Origin: Aristolochia californica
Lineage: Eukaryota > Streptophyta > Magnoliopsida > Piperales > Aristolochiaceae
Direction of reading: 5' to 3'
Length of the DNA: 64,000 nt
Assembly: GCA_029961685.1 (NCBI GenBank)
Contig: JARWKL010000008.1
Span: 250,501 to 314,500 of the forward strand
Part shown: positions 35,570 through 47,418 of the stretch, piece after piece
Numbering within the stretch: position 1 is the first letter of the stretch
Layout: each line of letters begins with the position of its first letter
Made by a program: the position numbers and the translations under genes
The notes under the pieces: generated by a model
What the model saw: only the letters and a program-made list of their open reading frames with translations
Databases searched by the model: none
Told to the model about the DNA's origin: nothing

Positions 35570-38500
35570 TTGAGAAAAGTAGTGGAAGTTCTTTTGACTG
35601 TGATAGGTGCTTGCAGGATCTTACACGTTTGTTGTTTTCTTCTTTTACTTTAGGCTTCTTAGCACTGAGATGCTAAGTTTGCAATACCTGATTTACTACT
35701 TTTTAATCTACTTTATGCTTACGTCTTTCTTTTGTTTGCATATTTTTATACTAAATGTAAATAAAATTCTACATCTTTTTCACCTTAGATGCTTGACTGG
35801 GTCTGGTTAGAAGTTACTTAGGTCCATTATCGGAACTTTCTTTTGGTTTCAGATCCCAAGATACTATTCTATGTTTGGTTCACCTTTAGAATGCTAGACT
35901 AGGTGTGCAACAGAAGTTACTTAGTTTCATTATCAGAACTTTTCAACTTTTCATTTCAGATCTTAAGGGAATAGCTGGAGAAAAGGAAAGTAATTCAAAC
36001 ATTAATGAAATCCTTTCCATCCTACCCAAATCTTTTGGGATTAAACTTGATTCCGAGAATTGAAACAAAATCAAAGGAAATAATTAGACTGTTAAGGAAT
36101 AGTCCCGTATGGATTAGTGAGTACAAAGATTTTGAGTTTATTAGTTGGGAAAAAGGTTTCCTAAGTTGGCTGGTCATTTTGGGATGAGCCTTGGACCCAA
36201 CTTAACATGGTATCAGAGTAGGTACTTATATGTGGGTCTACACCTAAACTATCTAGGACCACAAAAGAGGGCCTGCACCTAAAATTATCCACTTGTAGAG
36301 CCACAAAAGAGGGTCTACACGTGAGGGGGAGTGTTAAAGAATAGTCCCACATGGATTAGTGAGTACAAATATCTTGAGTTTATTAGTTGGGAAAGAGGTT
36401 TCCTAAGTTGGTTAGTCATTTTGGGATGGGCCTTGGACCCAATTTAACACAGACACCTACTGTATATGCAATTTCTGTTTAATCACATTTGCTACAGAAA
36501 ATTACCTAACTTTGTTGAGGCAACTTTTTTGTCTGTTACTATAATTGATATCTCGTAGTTTAGAATAGGATTGTGCATACAAATAGAGAATAAAGAATGT
36601 TTACAAACTAAAAAGAGACACAAAAGATGATCATCAAGGACTTATAAAATTCCCAAGCTTAGAAACCTAGATTTCGTGGCTGGACCTCTTAATAGACTCT
36701 TGAAGAGCATTAGTCCAAAGTGTCCTTGAAGAGGTAAAAAGAGGTGCGCTAGTATCCATAAAGTCTTCATTTAAGGTCCTGGTTGTTCTCATACTTAAAA
36801 GGTTTTCATGAAGTCCATCAATGAGAAGTTTGATTCTATTCTAATACAGTTCTCTGGGTTACACCTGGCCTATATCTTTGGATGATATAAGTGAATTTGT
36901 TGTCTAGCTTTACTGTCCTAGCATGTATGGAAAAATAGTTCTAACTTGGTAACATGATAGAATCCACTATTTTTGTATTAAAAGTTAATTTAGGAGTTAG
37001 GGGAGTAAAATAAGTTTTTCCAGAGGGGTAAAATGGGGAACATGAATTAAAAAGATAGGACCTTTCTAAGGAGAATTTTGTCATAACATGAGGTTTTATG
37101 TTTTGGCGGATTAGGCTAAAGCATAATAAATCGTCAGTGAGTTTCTCTTGAGCAAGTCAAAAGGTATGAATTAGACAGGAATTTTTTTCCTTTTATTGGA
37201 GGTTAGTAAATTGCTAAGGTAGTGAAGAGAGTTATCCAAAAGAATTTTATTGTAAAAAATGGGTTAGTACAAAGAAACTGGATGGTTTTCAATGTAAAAA
37301 TCTTTTCTTACTATTTTAAAATTTTATCATCAAACATTTGATTATACGAGTAATATGTGCTTTTAATGATGTAAGTGTACATGTTAAAGTTCTCATCTGG
37401 GGAGAACACATGCTCTTTGGGACTAAGTCTCCTTTCTTGACAAAAACATATATTCCTTACAAGATGTTGAAAGATTGACTCGACAAACCAATTTAAAGAC
37501 CTTTTGTTGGGTGAAGGCTAATTGTATCCGAGTGAAATAACATTTTCTTTTAAGTAAAATGATATGTGCTACATATGCTTGTTATTAGCATCAATGGATT
37601 TTGCCTTCTCAAGTACATTTCCTGGGTGAAGCAATGAGGCTTTACATGTTGATTCTTGTGCTTCTTATTCAGAACAATCTTGAGAATGAAGTAGCTGTGG
37701 TTGCGGGACAGATTATTAACACAAAAGTGGGAAGAGTAGATTGTTGTTAGAGTCAACAAAAAAAATCCTTGATTTTTTAAAAATCAATACTGTGCAAAAG
37801 TCAATAAAAGAGGGTATCCGAACCTCCTTGTTGATGGAGATGTAATTGTGGTTGTTCATTCTTATATGCACAAATTCTATATGAGACAACTCTATGAAAA
37901 TAACTATATCATTTGGCTAATCTTGAAAACCTGTGAACATGCAACAAACATGTACCTACTTAATCAGGATGGGGGAACAAAATTGTAATGCCAAACAACT
38001 TGTGACACATAATGTGCTTACTGATGTCAGCAACTTTGGCCAACTTGCGTGTTATCCACTTTAAGCCCTTCCGCCGTAATTTTCTGTAGTCCTCTCAATG
38101 TGTTATTGGATGACTTTTGGTTCCTTGAATAACTGATTAAATACAGCTTCCTGGTGAGACCTAATTTGAAAATTTTGTATACAATTTACTCATTTGAGTC
38201 TAGGGCAGGAGCAATATGACTAATTCCTGGGCTTGAGTAAATTATTGTAGTCGTCATGGTAATAACTGGAGGATTCATATTGCGTGTATTGGCAAGTCTT
38301 TTGAGCTATAAGGTGATTATTTTGGTAAAGAATGAGAGATATTTCATATTGGAAGACTACATGGTATATCCTAACATCAGCGGTTGAATAAACCTATTGT
38401 GGGCAAGGTAACTGTTGATGCACCTGGTTGATTCCATATCTTTCTTAATAAAATTTCAGTTCCAGATTGTCTTGACTGAGTGAAGTAAATATAATCAAAC

Positions 38501-40282
38501 CAGTAGCTGCTTAACCTCGTGGATTCTCAGAGGTCTCTTTAGTTTTTTTTTTTCTGTATCCTTTAGTAACATGCCATATCCTGAACTAAAATCCATCTTT
38601 ATCCCGAGATCAGCTCAAAATCACTGTTGAATCAGTTCAATGAGTAATATAGGTTGCAACTTGTAGGCCGAGCTCCAGGTGGGATGTTTCTGAACCAGCC
38701 GTACTTCAAACTGGCATAGGGTATAAGTAATGAATCAGGCAGTTGATATAAACTGGCTGGTTCATGCAGTTTGTTCTGAATGGCCTGGCTCAACCATACA
38801 AAGGATGATCATCTTGAGATGCATGTTAAATTTGGATAGATGTATGTTATAGTATGAAATGACACGGATTGTGGATTTTACTTTTGGTATTATTTGAGTT
38901 TCAATGCCTGGTAAGATCTGTACAGGAAGGTGGTTGGAATGTAAACTGTTGCTTTTCATCAAAAGCATGTGGCCATTTTATGATCGTGGCTTCCAGATCA
39001 ATCATGTTTGACTGATCTGGGTGATCTTTTCCAGTTTCTTTTTCCTTGTTATTGACTAGTTTACTGGATGATTTTATCAGATCTATGGGAATTTTTAATT
39101 AGGATGATATGATGTCAGACTTGGTTGTCTCATTTCCCTGTGATTGGGATCATGACACTTAAGAAGACAGAAGCTCGGTTCAGTTTTTTCACTAAAGAAT
39201 ATTCTCTCTCCAAACAGTTATACACCTATGAGAAAATCATAACAAAATAAAGCTTTCTAAAAGCAAAGTTGATTCTTACCTCATGCCAGAGTAACATGTC
39301 TTTTATCTTATCCTGGAAACTCAGTGAAGTGAATACTCCTGTGACTATACTTAACCTTCTCTCAGTTCCACTGGAGGCATTCCATGCATGGACAGCAGAA
39401 TTGGACCATCCTAAAATTACTTCCACAGATTACTGATAATGATACTATCTTAAAAGAAGTCATTCTTTGCTTAAAGTGGGGCATCAAATGCACTTGGGCA
39501 GTTAACAAAAAAAATTGCACTTGGGCAATGAATCTTTCCAAATGATTTCCAGTATCTTACCACCTATTGATCCCTTTTGCTTCATTCAGCAGACTATTCT
39601 GTGTTCTATTTATCTTTATCTTAATTTGTGTTTACTTATTTGCCACTTTCTTCGGTAATAACAAGTGTCTGAATCTCTTTCAAAAAAGTTCAAGATCTTC
39701 GTATGCTTCCACTTGGAATGCTGGCGTATTGGATGTTTTTAGAAATACCCGATTTGTCTTTTGATCAACTTCTTATGAAACAGGTTATTTCTGCTTGGAT
39801 TGGACAAATATGGGAAAGGTGATTGGAGGAGCATATCTAGAAATTTTGTGGTATCAAGGACACCAACTCAGGTGGCTAGCCATGCACAGAAGTACTTCAT
39901 TCGCTTGAATTCCATGAACAAGGACAGGAGACGATCTAGCATTCATGACATTACCAGTGTGGGCAGCGGGGAAATATCTGCAACCCAAGGCCCCATCACA
40001 GGTCAGTCCAATGGGACCAATGGCACATCTGGAAAACCTTCCAATCAATCGTCTCAGCCCCCATCAGGCACTACAGGAGTTGGTTTATACGGAACACCTA
40101 CAATAGGGCAACCAGTCGGTGGACCACTCGTTTCGGCAGTTGGGACTCCAGTCAATCTTCCTGGACCACCACACATGGGCTACAGCATGGGAGCTCCCAT
40201 TCCTGGGACGATCGTCCCTGGTGCACCAATGAATTTGACTCCAATGACATACCCAATGCCACACACATCTGCACACAGATGA
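35034..40282 (+). CDS. SRM1/DIVARICATA-type MYB-related transcription factor
   Basis: Two exons, 35034-35413 and 39784-40282, join in frame across a 4370-bp intron to give 292 residues. An N-terminal SANT/MYB domain ([20 protein letters not shown] to [11 protein letters not shown], residues about 8-60) is followed by the linker GCVPLPCY, then [13 protein letters not shown], where the intron falls. The second MYB repeat ([19 protein letters not shown]) carries the SHAQKYF box (residues 159-165) typical of plant 1R-type MYBs. The tail is rich in Pro, Gly, Ser and Thr. Length and pattern match Arabidopsis SRM1 (about 298 residues), a salt- and ABA-related activator. The protein is expected to be nuclear and to bind I-box/GATAA-like sites (family knowledge). 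The long intron contains a TRIM and a poly(A) retroposition scar. No lesions were seen. Confidence 0.94.
35520..35575 (+). repeat. Poly(A) tract flanked by an 11-bp target duplication
   Basis: AATTGTTGAGA occurs at 35520-35530 and again at 35565-35575. Between them are only CCACTTC and a run of about 29 A. This is the signature of a LINE-mediated insertion cut short to little more than its poly(A) tail. It lies in the MYB intron, just after exon 1. Confidence 0.75.
36090..36449 (+). mobile_element. TRIM (terminal-repeat retrotransposon in miniature)
   Basis: Two 118-bp direct repeats (36090-36207 and 36332-36449) both start TGTTAA and end TTAACA, and differ at about 10 positions. Directly after the first is TGGTATCAGAG, a tRNA-Met primer-binding site. 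Directly before the second is the polypurine tract GTGAGGGGGAG. The 124-bp interior has no coding capacity. Flanks are TAGAC (36085-36089) and CAGAC (36450-36454), a 5-bp duplication with one mismatch. It is a complete 360-bp TRIM in the sense orientation within the MYB intron. Confidence 0.92.
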
Positions 40283-41832
40283 CGACATGCCTTTCCCTCC
40301 ACTGTTCAAAGTAGGAGACAAGATTGATCATGGCAGAGTACCCGACAATCTCTACCTTCTTCAGGCATAATAAGCAAGCCATGAGCAGCACAGGAGTATC
40401 AACCACACGTCTTAGTATATTCCTAGACCGTCGTTGAGTTGTTGTCAATTCATATCATGTCCGAATAAGGCATTGAGGAGGAAGTATACACTGATGTGTA
40501 TATGCAGTATGTAGGAAGAAACAGTTGCAGCAAGATGTGCAAAGCATCCTTCTGCTGTATTTCACTCACTAGGTTAGTCGGCAGAGGCATGTTCCTGAGT
40601 TCAGGTGTAAAGAGAACCCCATATCATTTAGTGCCATAACTGCCTTTACCATTTGATCTATTCTTCATCTTCCTTGGTGTCTTGCATGATGACAGACATG
40701 ATCCGAATCTTTTCACTTTTCCGAAGAAAAACGTTCTCTATCACTGAGGACGTTTTTGGTGTGTTGACGTGTGGAGCCACCATTTAAGGCCTGAGTAGTT
40801 AAGTAGGTGGGTGACTCAGAAATGACGAAGAAGTGGGCTCCAACATATCTTCGCTTGGCCGCCCCATAGATTGCTTATGTTCCAAGACTCGACACTGGTG
40901 GACGTGGAACTGACGTGGTGGTTCCTTTTTCCATGGGCAGATGTGAATGTTATACAGCATATTTTGGGTACTTGTCATTCTCAGCTTCTCTCAGGCATTT
41001 AATCAAAACATATCTTCACGTAGTGCTGGATTGAGTTCACGTGGCTGCTCTCATGAAAAGGCTATTCAACATATCCTTCCACCTCATACCAAGAAAAGAA
41101 TGCCAAAAGATGTTAGTTAAAATTGATGAAAGGGCTCTGGGGAATCAGCCAATTGGCTTTTCTAAACGGGCGTTCAGCAACATTGACTCTTGCAAACAAG
41201 TGACTGATAAACTCACAGTTCAAGAATCATTTTTCCTTTCTCTCCTCCAAAAATTCATGGGAGACAAGCTTTTCGTCACTGTGATTCTTCAAGCAATTCT
41301 AAAATTCTATATGTAAGATGCCAGCTCGAAAGTTAATCTCAGTAATCAACACTAAAGAATGATATAACCATTAAAAAAACAGCATTGACAATACCTCTCC
41401 AGGTATTGAAAAGAATGATAATTTCTGGGTTCAAACTTTAATCTAAATTAAATAGATTACCCCAGAAGATCAGTTTGGAGAAAGGTGCAAAACTTCAACT
41501 ACCCAGGAAAGATTTTGATTAGTTGCAAATGCTGTAAAAAAAAAAAAACAAAAAAACAAAAAAACAAAAAAAATGAAGAAGCCGGCAGTTGAACTCTCTT
41601 TTCTTTCCTTATCTTCTGGAGCTGATGAGGCGGTGACAATGCATTTATTCTTGATGAGCTGAAGATGACTCTGCAGCAGAAAGTTGAGATTCAAAGCTAA
41701 CTTTATTTATCTGGGGACTCTTATAAATGCAAGGTTGCTCTCCCCCTAAGAAGCCCCCCGAATTCCACTCCTGTTGGCAAATATTCTTGCCTTGGTTTTG
41801 GCTTGAAGCAAGAGAAGATAAAAGCAGGATTC
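40283..41832. other. MYB 3' region and GEM-like promoter
   Basis: About 1.5 kb between two plus-strand genes. The first few hundred bases should be the MYB 3' UTR. A 91-codon frame at 41041-41316 begins with GTG and resembles no family. No other feature could be supported. Confidence 0.45.
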
Positions 41833-43023
41833 ATGATGAAGAAGGCAGTACTCGGTCATGTGATTGGAGTTCCTGTCAATGGTGTTGGGTACACAGTAGA
41901 GGAAAAACCTGAGAGACTTGGATCGGCTCCCCGTAGTCCATTTCTTTTTCCTTCTCCTTCGGATAGTTTTCCTCAATCAAAACAGAGTAAGAATCCCTTC
42001 CTTATTTTCCGCATCCGTAATGGTCCTTTTCAGCAGTTTAATCATGTGTTTGTGTCAAACTGCAGAAAAAATCGATTCGATAGTTGGCTGGATGAACAAA
42101 TTCAGCAAAAGGGCGGACAGTTTTGCAAGCGCCGTTCGAGAACACGGTAAGCATATTCTATGAACTGTTGAGGACATTTACTGTTTACGCAATGAAAGGT
42201 TTTGAGTCTCAAAATTTCTGAAACAACATTCTTTCAGCTATTAATCTAGTCTGATCTTTCGAATTGCTTCAAAGACGGGTCATTTTCATATATAAGGTCC
42301 TGCACGGACATTCCTAAGAATGAAAACCAAGTGCTGATTGTATGGCGAATCGATTAATCGATCCCTGTAATCTGTAATATGCAGAAAAATAATGAATGTT
42401 ATTTCTCGAATGTAATTTCAGTCAAGACGGGACCGAAGATCTCCGAGATTGTCATGGGCAAGTTGAGTTTGGGAGCTCGGATTCTTCAGAAAGGAGGAGT
42501 AGAGAAAGTCTTCACGCGGATATTCAAGGTAGGGGAAAGAGAGAAGCTTCTCAAGGCTTGCCAATGCTATCTGTCAACCAGTGCTGGCCCCATTGCGGGT
42601 CTTCTCTTCATTTCTACAGAGAAGATTGCCTTCTTCAGTGACAGATCCCTCACCTTCACAATTTCCGATGGAAGATTGTTCAGAACTCGCTACAAGGTAA
42701 ACCACAATCCCAGAAACCCAATTCAGCAGAAAATCTCTTTCATCAATCCAGTCAGGATCGAAGAAAACATGAAGGGATTGATGCGGTAGCTCTTCGTTTT
42801 TCTCGTCCCTGAATCTTGTGACGTTGTGCAGGTCTCGATTCCACTGAAGAAGATTCAACGAGCAAACCCGAGTGAGAACGTGAACAAACCGAGCCAAAAG
42901 TACATTCAAATAGTAACAGTGGACAATTTCGAGTTCTGGTTCATGGCTTTCATCAATTACCAGAAAGCTTTCAAGTATCTCCAGCAAGCAGTCTCCCTCT
43001 CTGCTACAAATTTTCCTCAATGA
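41833..43023 (+). CDS. GEM-like protein with GRAM domain
   Basis: Exons 41833-41986, 42066-42146, 42422-42696 and 42832-43023 join in frame to 233 residues. The start is the first of two adjacent ATGs; upstream in-frame codons lack an ATG. After a variable N-terminus comes KKIDSIVGWMNKFSKRADSF and then VKTGPKISEIVMGKLSLGAR, the family signature. The GRAM domain follows (KLLKACQCYLSTSAGPIAG, LFISTEKIAFFSDRS, then VSIPLKKIQRANPSENVNKP and VTVDNFEFWFM). GEM-like/ABA-responsive proteins are thought to bind membranes or partners through the GRAM fold; GEM itself links GL2 chromatin control and cell division (family knowledge). Closest in pattern to the At5g08350/At5g23350-type members, which are about 210-220 residues. 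The gene is intact. Confidence 0.92.
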
Positions 43024-43819
43024 CTGACACCTTTCGTTCCCGTGTCTGCCATCCATCTTTGTATCTTCCATATCTGTACATGAATTATAGAGAAATCCCA
43101 TAAAATTACTCGAATCAAATTTTCTTGGTTCAACAGTGACACAAAAAATCTTGGGTTGCTTCATTTCTCAAAGCTGACAAATCCGGTGGAGAATCATAGT
43201 AATAGAGAATTTGAATATATCTTCCTCTATCTTCTTCTGTTTTTTCTTCCTCTCTGTTTTCTTCATTTCCCTTTCTAAAATAGCGCAACATCAATTTATA
43301 TGAGCACTTTGATAAAAATCAGAGTCCAAGAGAGCAATTACCATAATAGTGAATAAACTTAAGGGTTAACTAGAGTCACCTTCGTGATAATTTTTTAAAT
43401 TACATTAATCTTAATGGAATATCAGTACCAAAACACGCTCCAATAATGGCTTATCGGTTCATAAAGAGAACAAAGCCTTCTTGAGGTCTAAATGAGCGCA
43501 ACGAGCAGATTTCTCCTAGTTTACCAAATGTGAAATGCTGGCCCCTCCCAAGCTAAACGACGCCCATAAGTTCGTCGTTTGTATCCTTGAACACTGATTG
43601 AAGTCACATGGGATGTTAGATTTTTCTGTAAATTCAAAGGTCGGCTCGTGAATTGAGATCCCTTGTTCGTCTCTCCAATCGACTGAATCGTAGCCCGGAA
43701 GTTTTCCTTCATTTTTTATTACATTATCCGCCGTCACCCATTTGCAGTTTTTTGATCTAGATCAACGCCTACGACTATTATCAACCTCTCTCTCACTCTA
43801 GTCTAGAGCCTCCTCTCCG
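43024..43819. other. Intergenic region between GEM-like and Kunitz genes
   Basis: About 800 bases of AT-rich DNA, including the GEM-like 3' region and the Kunitz promoter. No other gene was seen. Confidence 0.5.
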
Positions 43820-43829
43820 TATAAATATA
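43820..43829 (+). promoter_or_regulatory. TATA box of the Kunitz inhibitor gene
   Basis: TATAAATATA lies 54 bases before the ATG at 43884, a fitting distance for a short leader with transcription starting about 30 bases downstream of the box. Confidence 0.7.
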
Positions 43830-43883
43830 TGATGGATACAATCCATTTTATCTGCTTCATCAATCGTTCGCTAAACAGCCGCT

Positions 43884-44546
43884 ATGTCCACCCGGCACCT
43901 TCTATCGGCGATACGCCTCCTGTTTCTTTTATCCGCATGGCCTCCGGCATTGAGTGAGGCTGCCACTGGCAAAGCCGTCCGCGACATCTCAGGCAAGAAG
44001 CTCCTCTCGGGTGCTGAATACTACATTCTTCCGGTCATCCGGGGCGGCGGCGGTGGATTAGCTCTGGCGTCACGAAATGGGACTTGCCCACTGAACGTGG
44101 CCCAAGAGGGCTCCGGGGTCTCTGACGGTCTACCCATAAAGTTTTACCCGGTGACACCCGGCGAGAAATCCGTACATCAGGGGACGGATGCCAACGTGGT
44201 GTTCTCGGCGGCAACCATCTGCGTGCAGTCGACGGTGTGGAGGCTCCAGGGTCCGGACCCAGGCACGCAGCGGAGGTATGTGGCCACTGGCGGCGTGACT
44301 GGAAATCCAGGTCTAGAGACACTCAGCAACTGGTTCAAGATAGAAAAATATGGAGAAAACAGCATTGACTACAAGCTTGTTTTTTGCCCGAATGTCTGCG
44401 ACTACTGCAAGGTTATTTGCGGGGATATCGGCGTCTTCGTGGACATGGGGAAGAGATGGTTGGGTTTCACCGATACCCCCTTCCCTGTCATGTTCAAGAA
44501 AGTCGAGGAAACAACAAGCGGATGTCCATGTAATCAGAAGAAATAA
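43884..44546 (+). CDS. Kunitz-type (miraculin-like) protease inhibitor
   Basis: A single exon of 220 residues, as usual for the STI family. A signal peptide (about residues 1-27, with LLFLLSAWPPALS) directs it to the secretory path. The Kunitz signature region follows (VRDISGKKLLSGAEYYILP). Cysteines at 68 and 113 match the first conserved disulfide; 168, 172, 175 and 179 form the CPNVCDYCKVIC cluster of the second. An extra CPC pair near the C-terminus (214 and 216) is less usual. The C-terminal half (WFKIEKY, DYKLVFCP, GDIGVFVD, LGFTDTPFPVMF) matches miraculin-like members. Such proteins inhibit serine proteases and are often induced by wounding or stored. No canonical reactive-loop Arg/Lys could be placed with certainty, so inhibitory activity is open. 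Confidence 0.93.
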   Translation: MSTRHLLSAIRLLFLLSAWPPALSEAATGKAVRDISGKKLLSGAEYYILPVIRGGGGGLALASRNGTCPLNVAQEGSGVSDGLPIKFYPVTPGEKSVHQGTDANVVFSAATICVQSTVWRLQGPDPGTQRRYVATGGVTGNPGLETLSNWFKIEKYGENSIDYKLVFCPNVCDYCKVICGDIGVFVDMGKRWLGFTDTPFPVMFKKVEETTSGCPCNQKK

Positions 44547-44790
44547 TACAGAGTATTTTTTAGTTTCAATACTGGATGTCTTTCCTCATTATCATGTATG
44601 AATTTACAACGCAATAACCATATATATTTTTAATAACTATGAATCAGACAAACGATGGTGATGAACATGGTCAAGAAATTAACCTCTCCTTCAGCCACTT
44701 CTGTCAATCCCATGCTGCTGCTAACTGATTTTGGTTTTAATATATAATCTCATGGAGTAAACCAGTTAGAAGCTGCATGTATTGGGGGGG

Positions 44791-46559
44791 TTAAATAACC
44801 CCTTCAGAGGCTAAATCTCCTCCCAGTAAGCTACCGTTGAAGTTCACTCTGCAATACAGAGGAAACTCCAACCCTGCTAGAGCACACTCTGCCTCTGTAA
44901 CATGAGGGCATGATCTCAGATCCAGATACTCCAGGTGTTTGCAGACTTCCAGAAGCAAACTGACCCCAGAAACTGTAATCTTTGAGCACCCGCTAACCTT
45001 CAGGATCCTCAAAACTGATTCAAACTCTTGTTTGTCCAATCCCGAAAAAGCCGTATCTGTTACTTCATGACAGCAGCCGAAATCAAGAACCTCTAGATTT
45101 CTACAATGTGCGAAGACACTTCTCAAGGATGAATCTGATATATTTGGGCACCAATCCATCCTTAAGTTCTTCAGACTGTTTCCACAGGCTGAAGCCAGAC
45201 ACTTTATGGGTTCATCGGATACTGACCGACAGCCTCCAATGACTAAGGAATCCAGATTCCGGCAGTTCTGGGCTAAGGAAAATATTGAGTCATCCCCCAC
45301 TGCATAACAATCCAACAGTTTTAGAATCTTCAGAGAGGAGCCACAGAACTGGGAAACCTTTGAGATCCCCAAATCCCCAATCCTCATGCATTTGTTGAGG
45401 TCTAGATACTTGATACGGCGACAGCCATCAACAAGAACTTCAAGGCCTTCGTCATTTATATTGAAGCAACCCTGAAGTCCCAGTTCTTCCAGATTACGAC
45501 AGCCTCTGGAAAGAGCTTCTAGTAGTCCATTGGTAACAAGTTTACAGCCTGCAAGATGTAAGCTCCTCAAGTTGGGGCATCCCTCGGCAAGAGCAACCAA
45601 TCCCTTGTCTGAAAGCTTTCTGCAATAAGAAACGTCCAGAGACTGCAGAGATGGAAGACCCTTCCCAAGAGCCATAATTCCAGTGTCACTAATTCCTGCA
45701 AAAAGCAGAAGAAAAAAAAGAAAAAAAAACTTATTGGAACCATGAAAGATAAAATAGTGTTCCAATCACATCAGAGCGCTGAGATAATATATATGAACTT
45801 CACTGCTGTGGCTTCAAAGTACGCTTAAAATGCTGCAAAAAACCCAGACGCTGGTAGTCACATAAGTTCAATTGGCCAAGACATGAAAAGAACTGCAATT
45901 ATGAAGTTGACTACAAGGAGCTGCATTTCTAGTCATAAACGATTCAACCAGATGATAAGCGAAGTATACCAACAAATAAAAAAGTAAAAAAGAAAAAGTT
46001 TTTTTCTGAATCAAAATCTCAGCTTTGTAACAAAAAAGAAAAACCAGTATGATAAGTCCGTAAAAAATCCAGCGAATGCATCTGGGATCGGCCATTTTAC
46101 ACTTTTACAATCTGAATAGTAAAAAAACTGCACATATGAAAACACTCACAAGCACCTCAGAGTGGAAAAAGAGAACTGAAGAATCAGGCGGAAATTCGAA
46201 CCTTTACAGTTCTGCAAATTGAGGATCCGCAAACAGCAGAAACCAGAGGCAACAACGGAGAGATCGGAGTCAGTAACACCCGGATAAAACGATCTGGATA
46301 TGGACTGAGAAAGATCCAACTCCCAGAGACGAATAAACCTGGCTGCCAATTTCCGGAGCATGAGCGGACCGGCTCTGGCACATAGCTTCTTCCGCTCGGT
46401 GCTCTGCAAATTGAGCCAGCGCTTGCAGACGAGGCCGAATACATCCTTATCCTTCTGGGTATCCAATTTGGCCAAAATCGCCCGAAGCTCGTCGTCCATC
46501 AGGCATTCGTTGATGCAGACGGTAACTCCATCATTTTCAACTTTCCGGGCTTCCGCCAT
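44791..46559 (-). CDS. F-box-like/leucine-rich-repeat protein (At5g23340 type)
   Basis: Two exons, 46202-46559 and 44791-45695, join in frame (intron 506 bp) to 420 residues. The N-terminal part CINECLMDDELRAILAKLD to VFGLVCKRWLNLQST is an F-box-like domain. About ten cysteine-containing (AMN1-type) LRRs follow, such as SLDVSYCRKLSDKGLVALA and LKNLRMDWCPNISDSSL, each about 26 residues. The exon junction falls at NCKG/ISDTG, which I recall being the same in the Arabidopsis At5g23340 family. F-box/LRR proteins of this kind usually serve as substrate receptors of SCF ubiquitin ligases (family knowledge; no target is known here). The C-terminal tail GGDLASEGVI is not one I recognise from relatives, and its stop codon lies in a small hairpin. 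The 5' leader has a 25-base C run on the transcript strand. Confidence 0.93.
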
Positions 46560-46581
46560 CGAGGTATCAACAAAGACTGAA

Positions 46582-46606
46582 GGGGGGGGGGGGGGGGGGG
46601 GGGGGG
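46582..46606. repeat. Run of 25 G in the F-box/LRR leader
   Basis: An uninterrupted 25-G tract on the plus strand, 22 bases upstream of the F-box/LRR start codon, so the mRNA leader would have 25 consecutive C if transcription starts further up. Length may be uncertain because such runs are error-prone to sequence. Confidence 0.85.
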
Positions 46607-47418
46607 ATCTTGAATGCTCGATCTATGGAGGGTCTGCAGTGGTAGGTAGACGACGGCGAAAAGGCCGAGCTCAGGTCCTGAGCTCTCCCTTTCGGTCTTA
46701 GCTAGAAAAATATTTATGCAGAAAAAGGACTCATCACTCCGGTGACTCCCTCCCCGTCGACGGCGTATTGGATACGTCAATACGATACGGAGGGGTGGAT
46801 AAAGATAAAATCCTAAGATTTAGGGTTCGTGCCTCTATCTTCGGTGCTTCATCAAACTAGGGTAAGAATATAGAGGCCTATAAGGTTTTTTTATACGTAG
46901 TGAAAACCCTAAATTATTTGATAATTTTCCATTTGTATGATCCCTTATACTAACTATGTCCTAACGTAACAAAATTAATATATATATATGTTTATTAAGA
47001 TATGATATTTATAGCTTAATCCGACCAAAAATCCAGAAAAAATACGTATGAGAGCCAGTGACACTCATGATCGTCATCCTCGCCACCATCAACCACCTGT
47101 TCAGGTTTGTCTACTCCATCTCAAAACAAGAGCCGCCCGTTCCACATCTCACTTGATAGATATCGACTGTTAATACAAACCCAATATCAAACAATTTATT
47201 TTCTTTGTTCTAGCTTCTGTCTTTTCTTAGAAACAATACAGTGAAAGAGAAATGCTGAACACTGACTTCCTTTGTACTTCTTGAAAATTCCAAACTGTTT
47301 GATTGTAAAGAATAATATCACATAACAGTTGTTAAGGTTATATGTTAGTCCATGTTTAAAAAATGATAAACAATGAAAAGAATGAATCAAAAACACAGTC
47401 CGCTCCTCTCATCAATTT
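46607..47418. other. Intergenic region, no gene recognised
   Basis: The F-box/LRR promoter should lie in the first few hundred bases and the DUF829 3' UTR in the last. The middle is AT-rich with a short TA run. Nothing else was seen. Confidence 0.5.

Noticed and set aside
41041..41316. 91-codon frame between the MYB and GEM-like genes
   Set aside because: Starts with GTG, resembles no family, and lies in a typical intergenic region.
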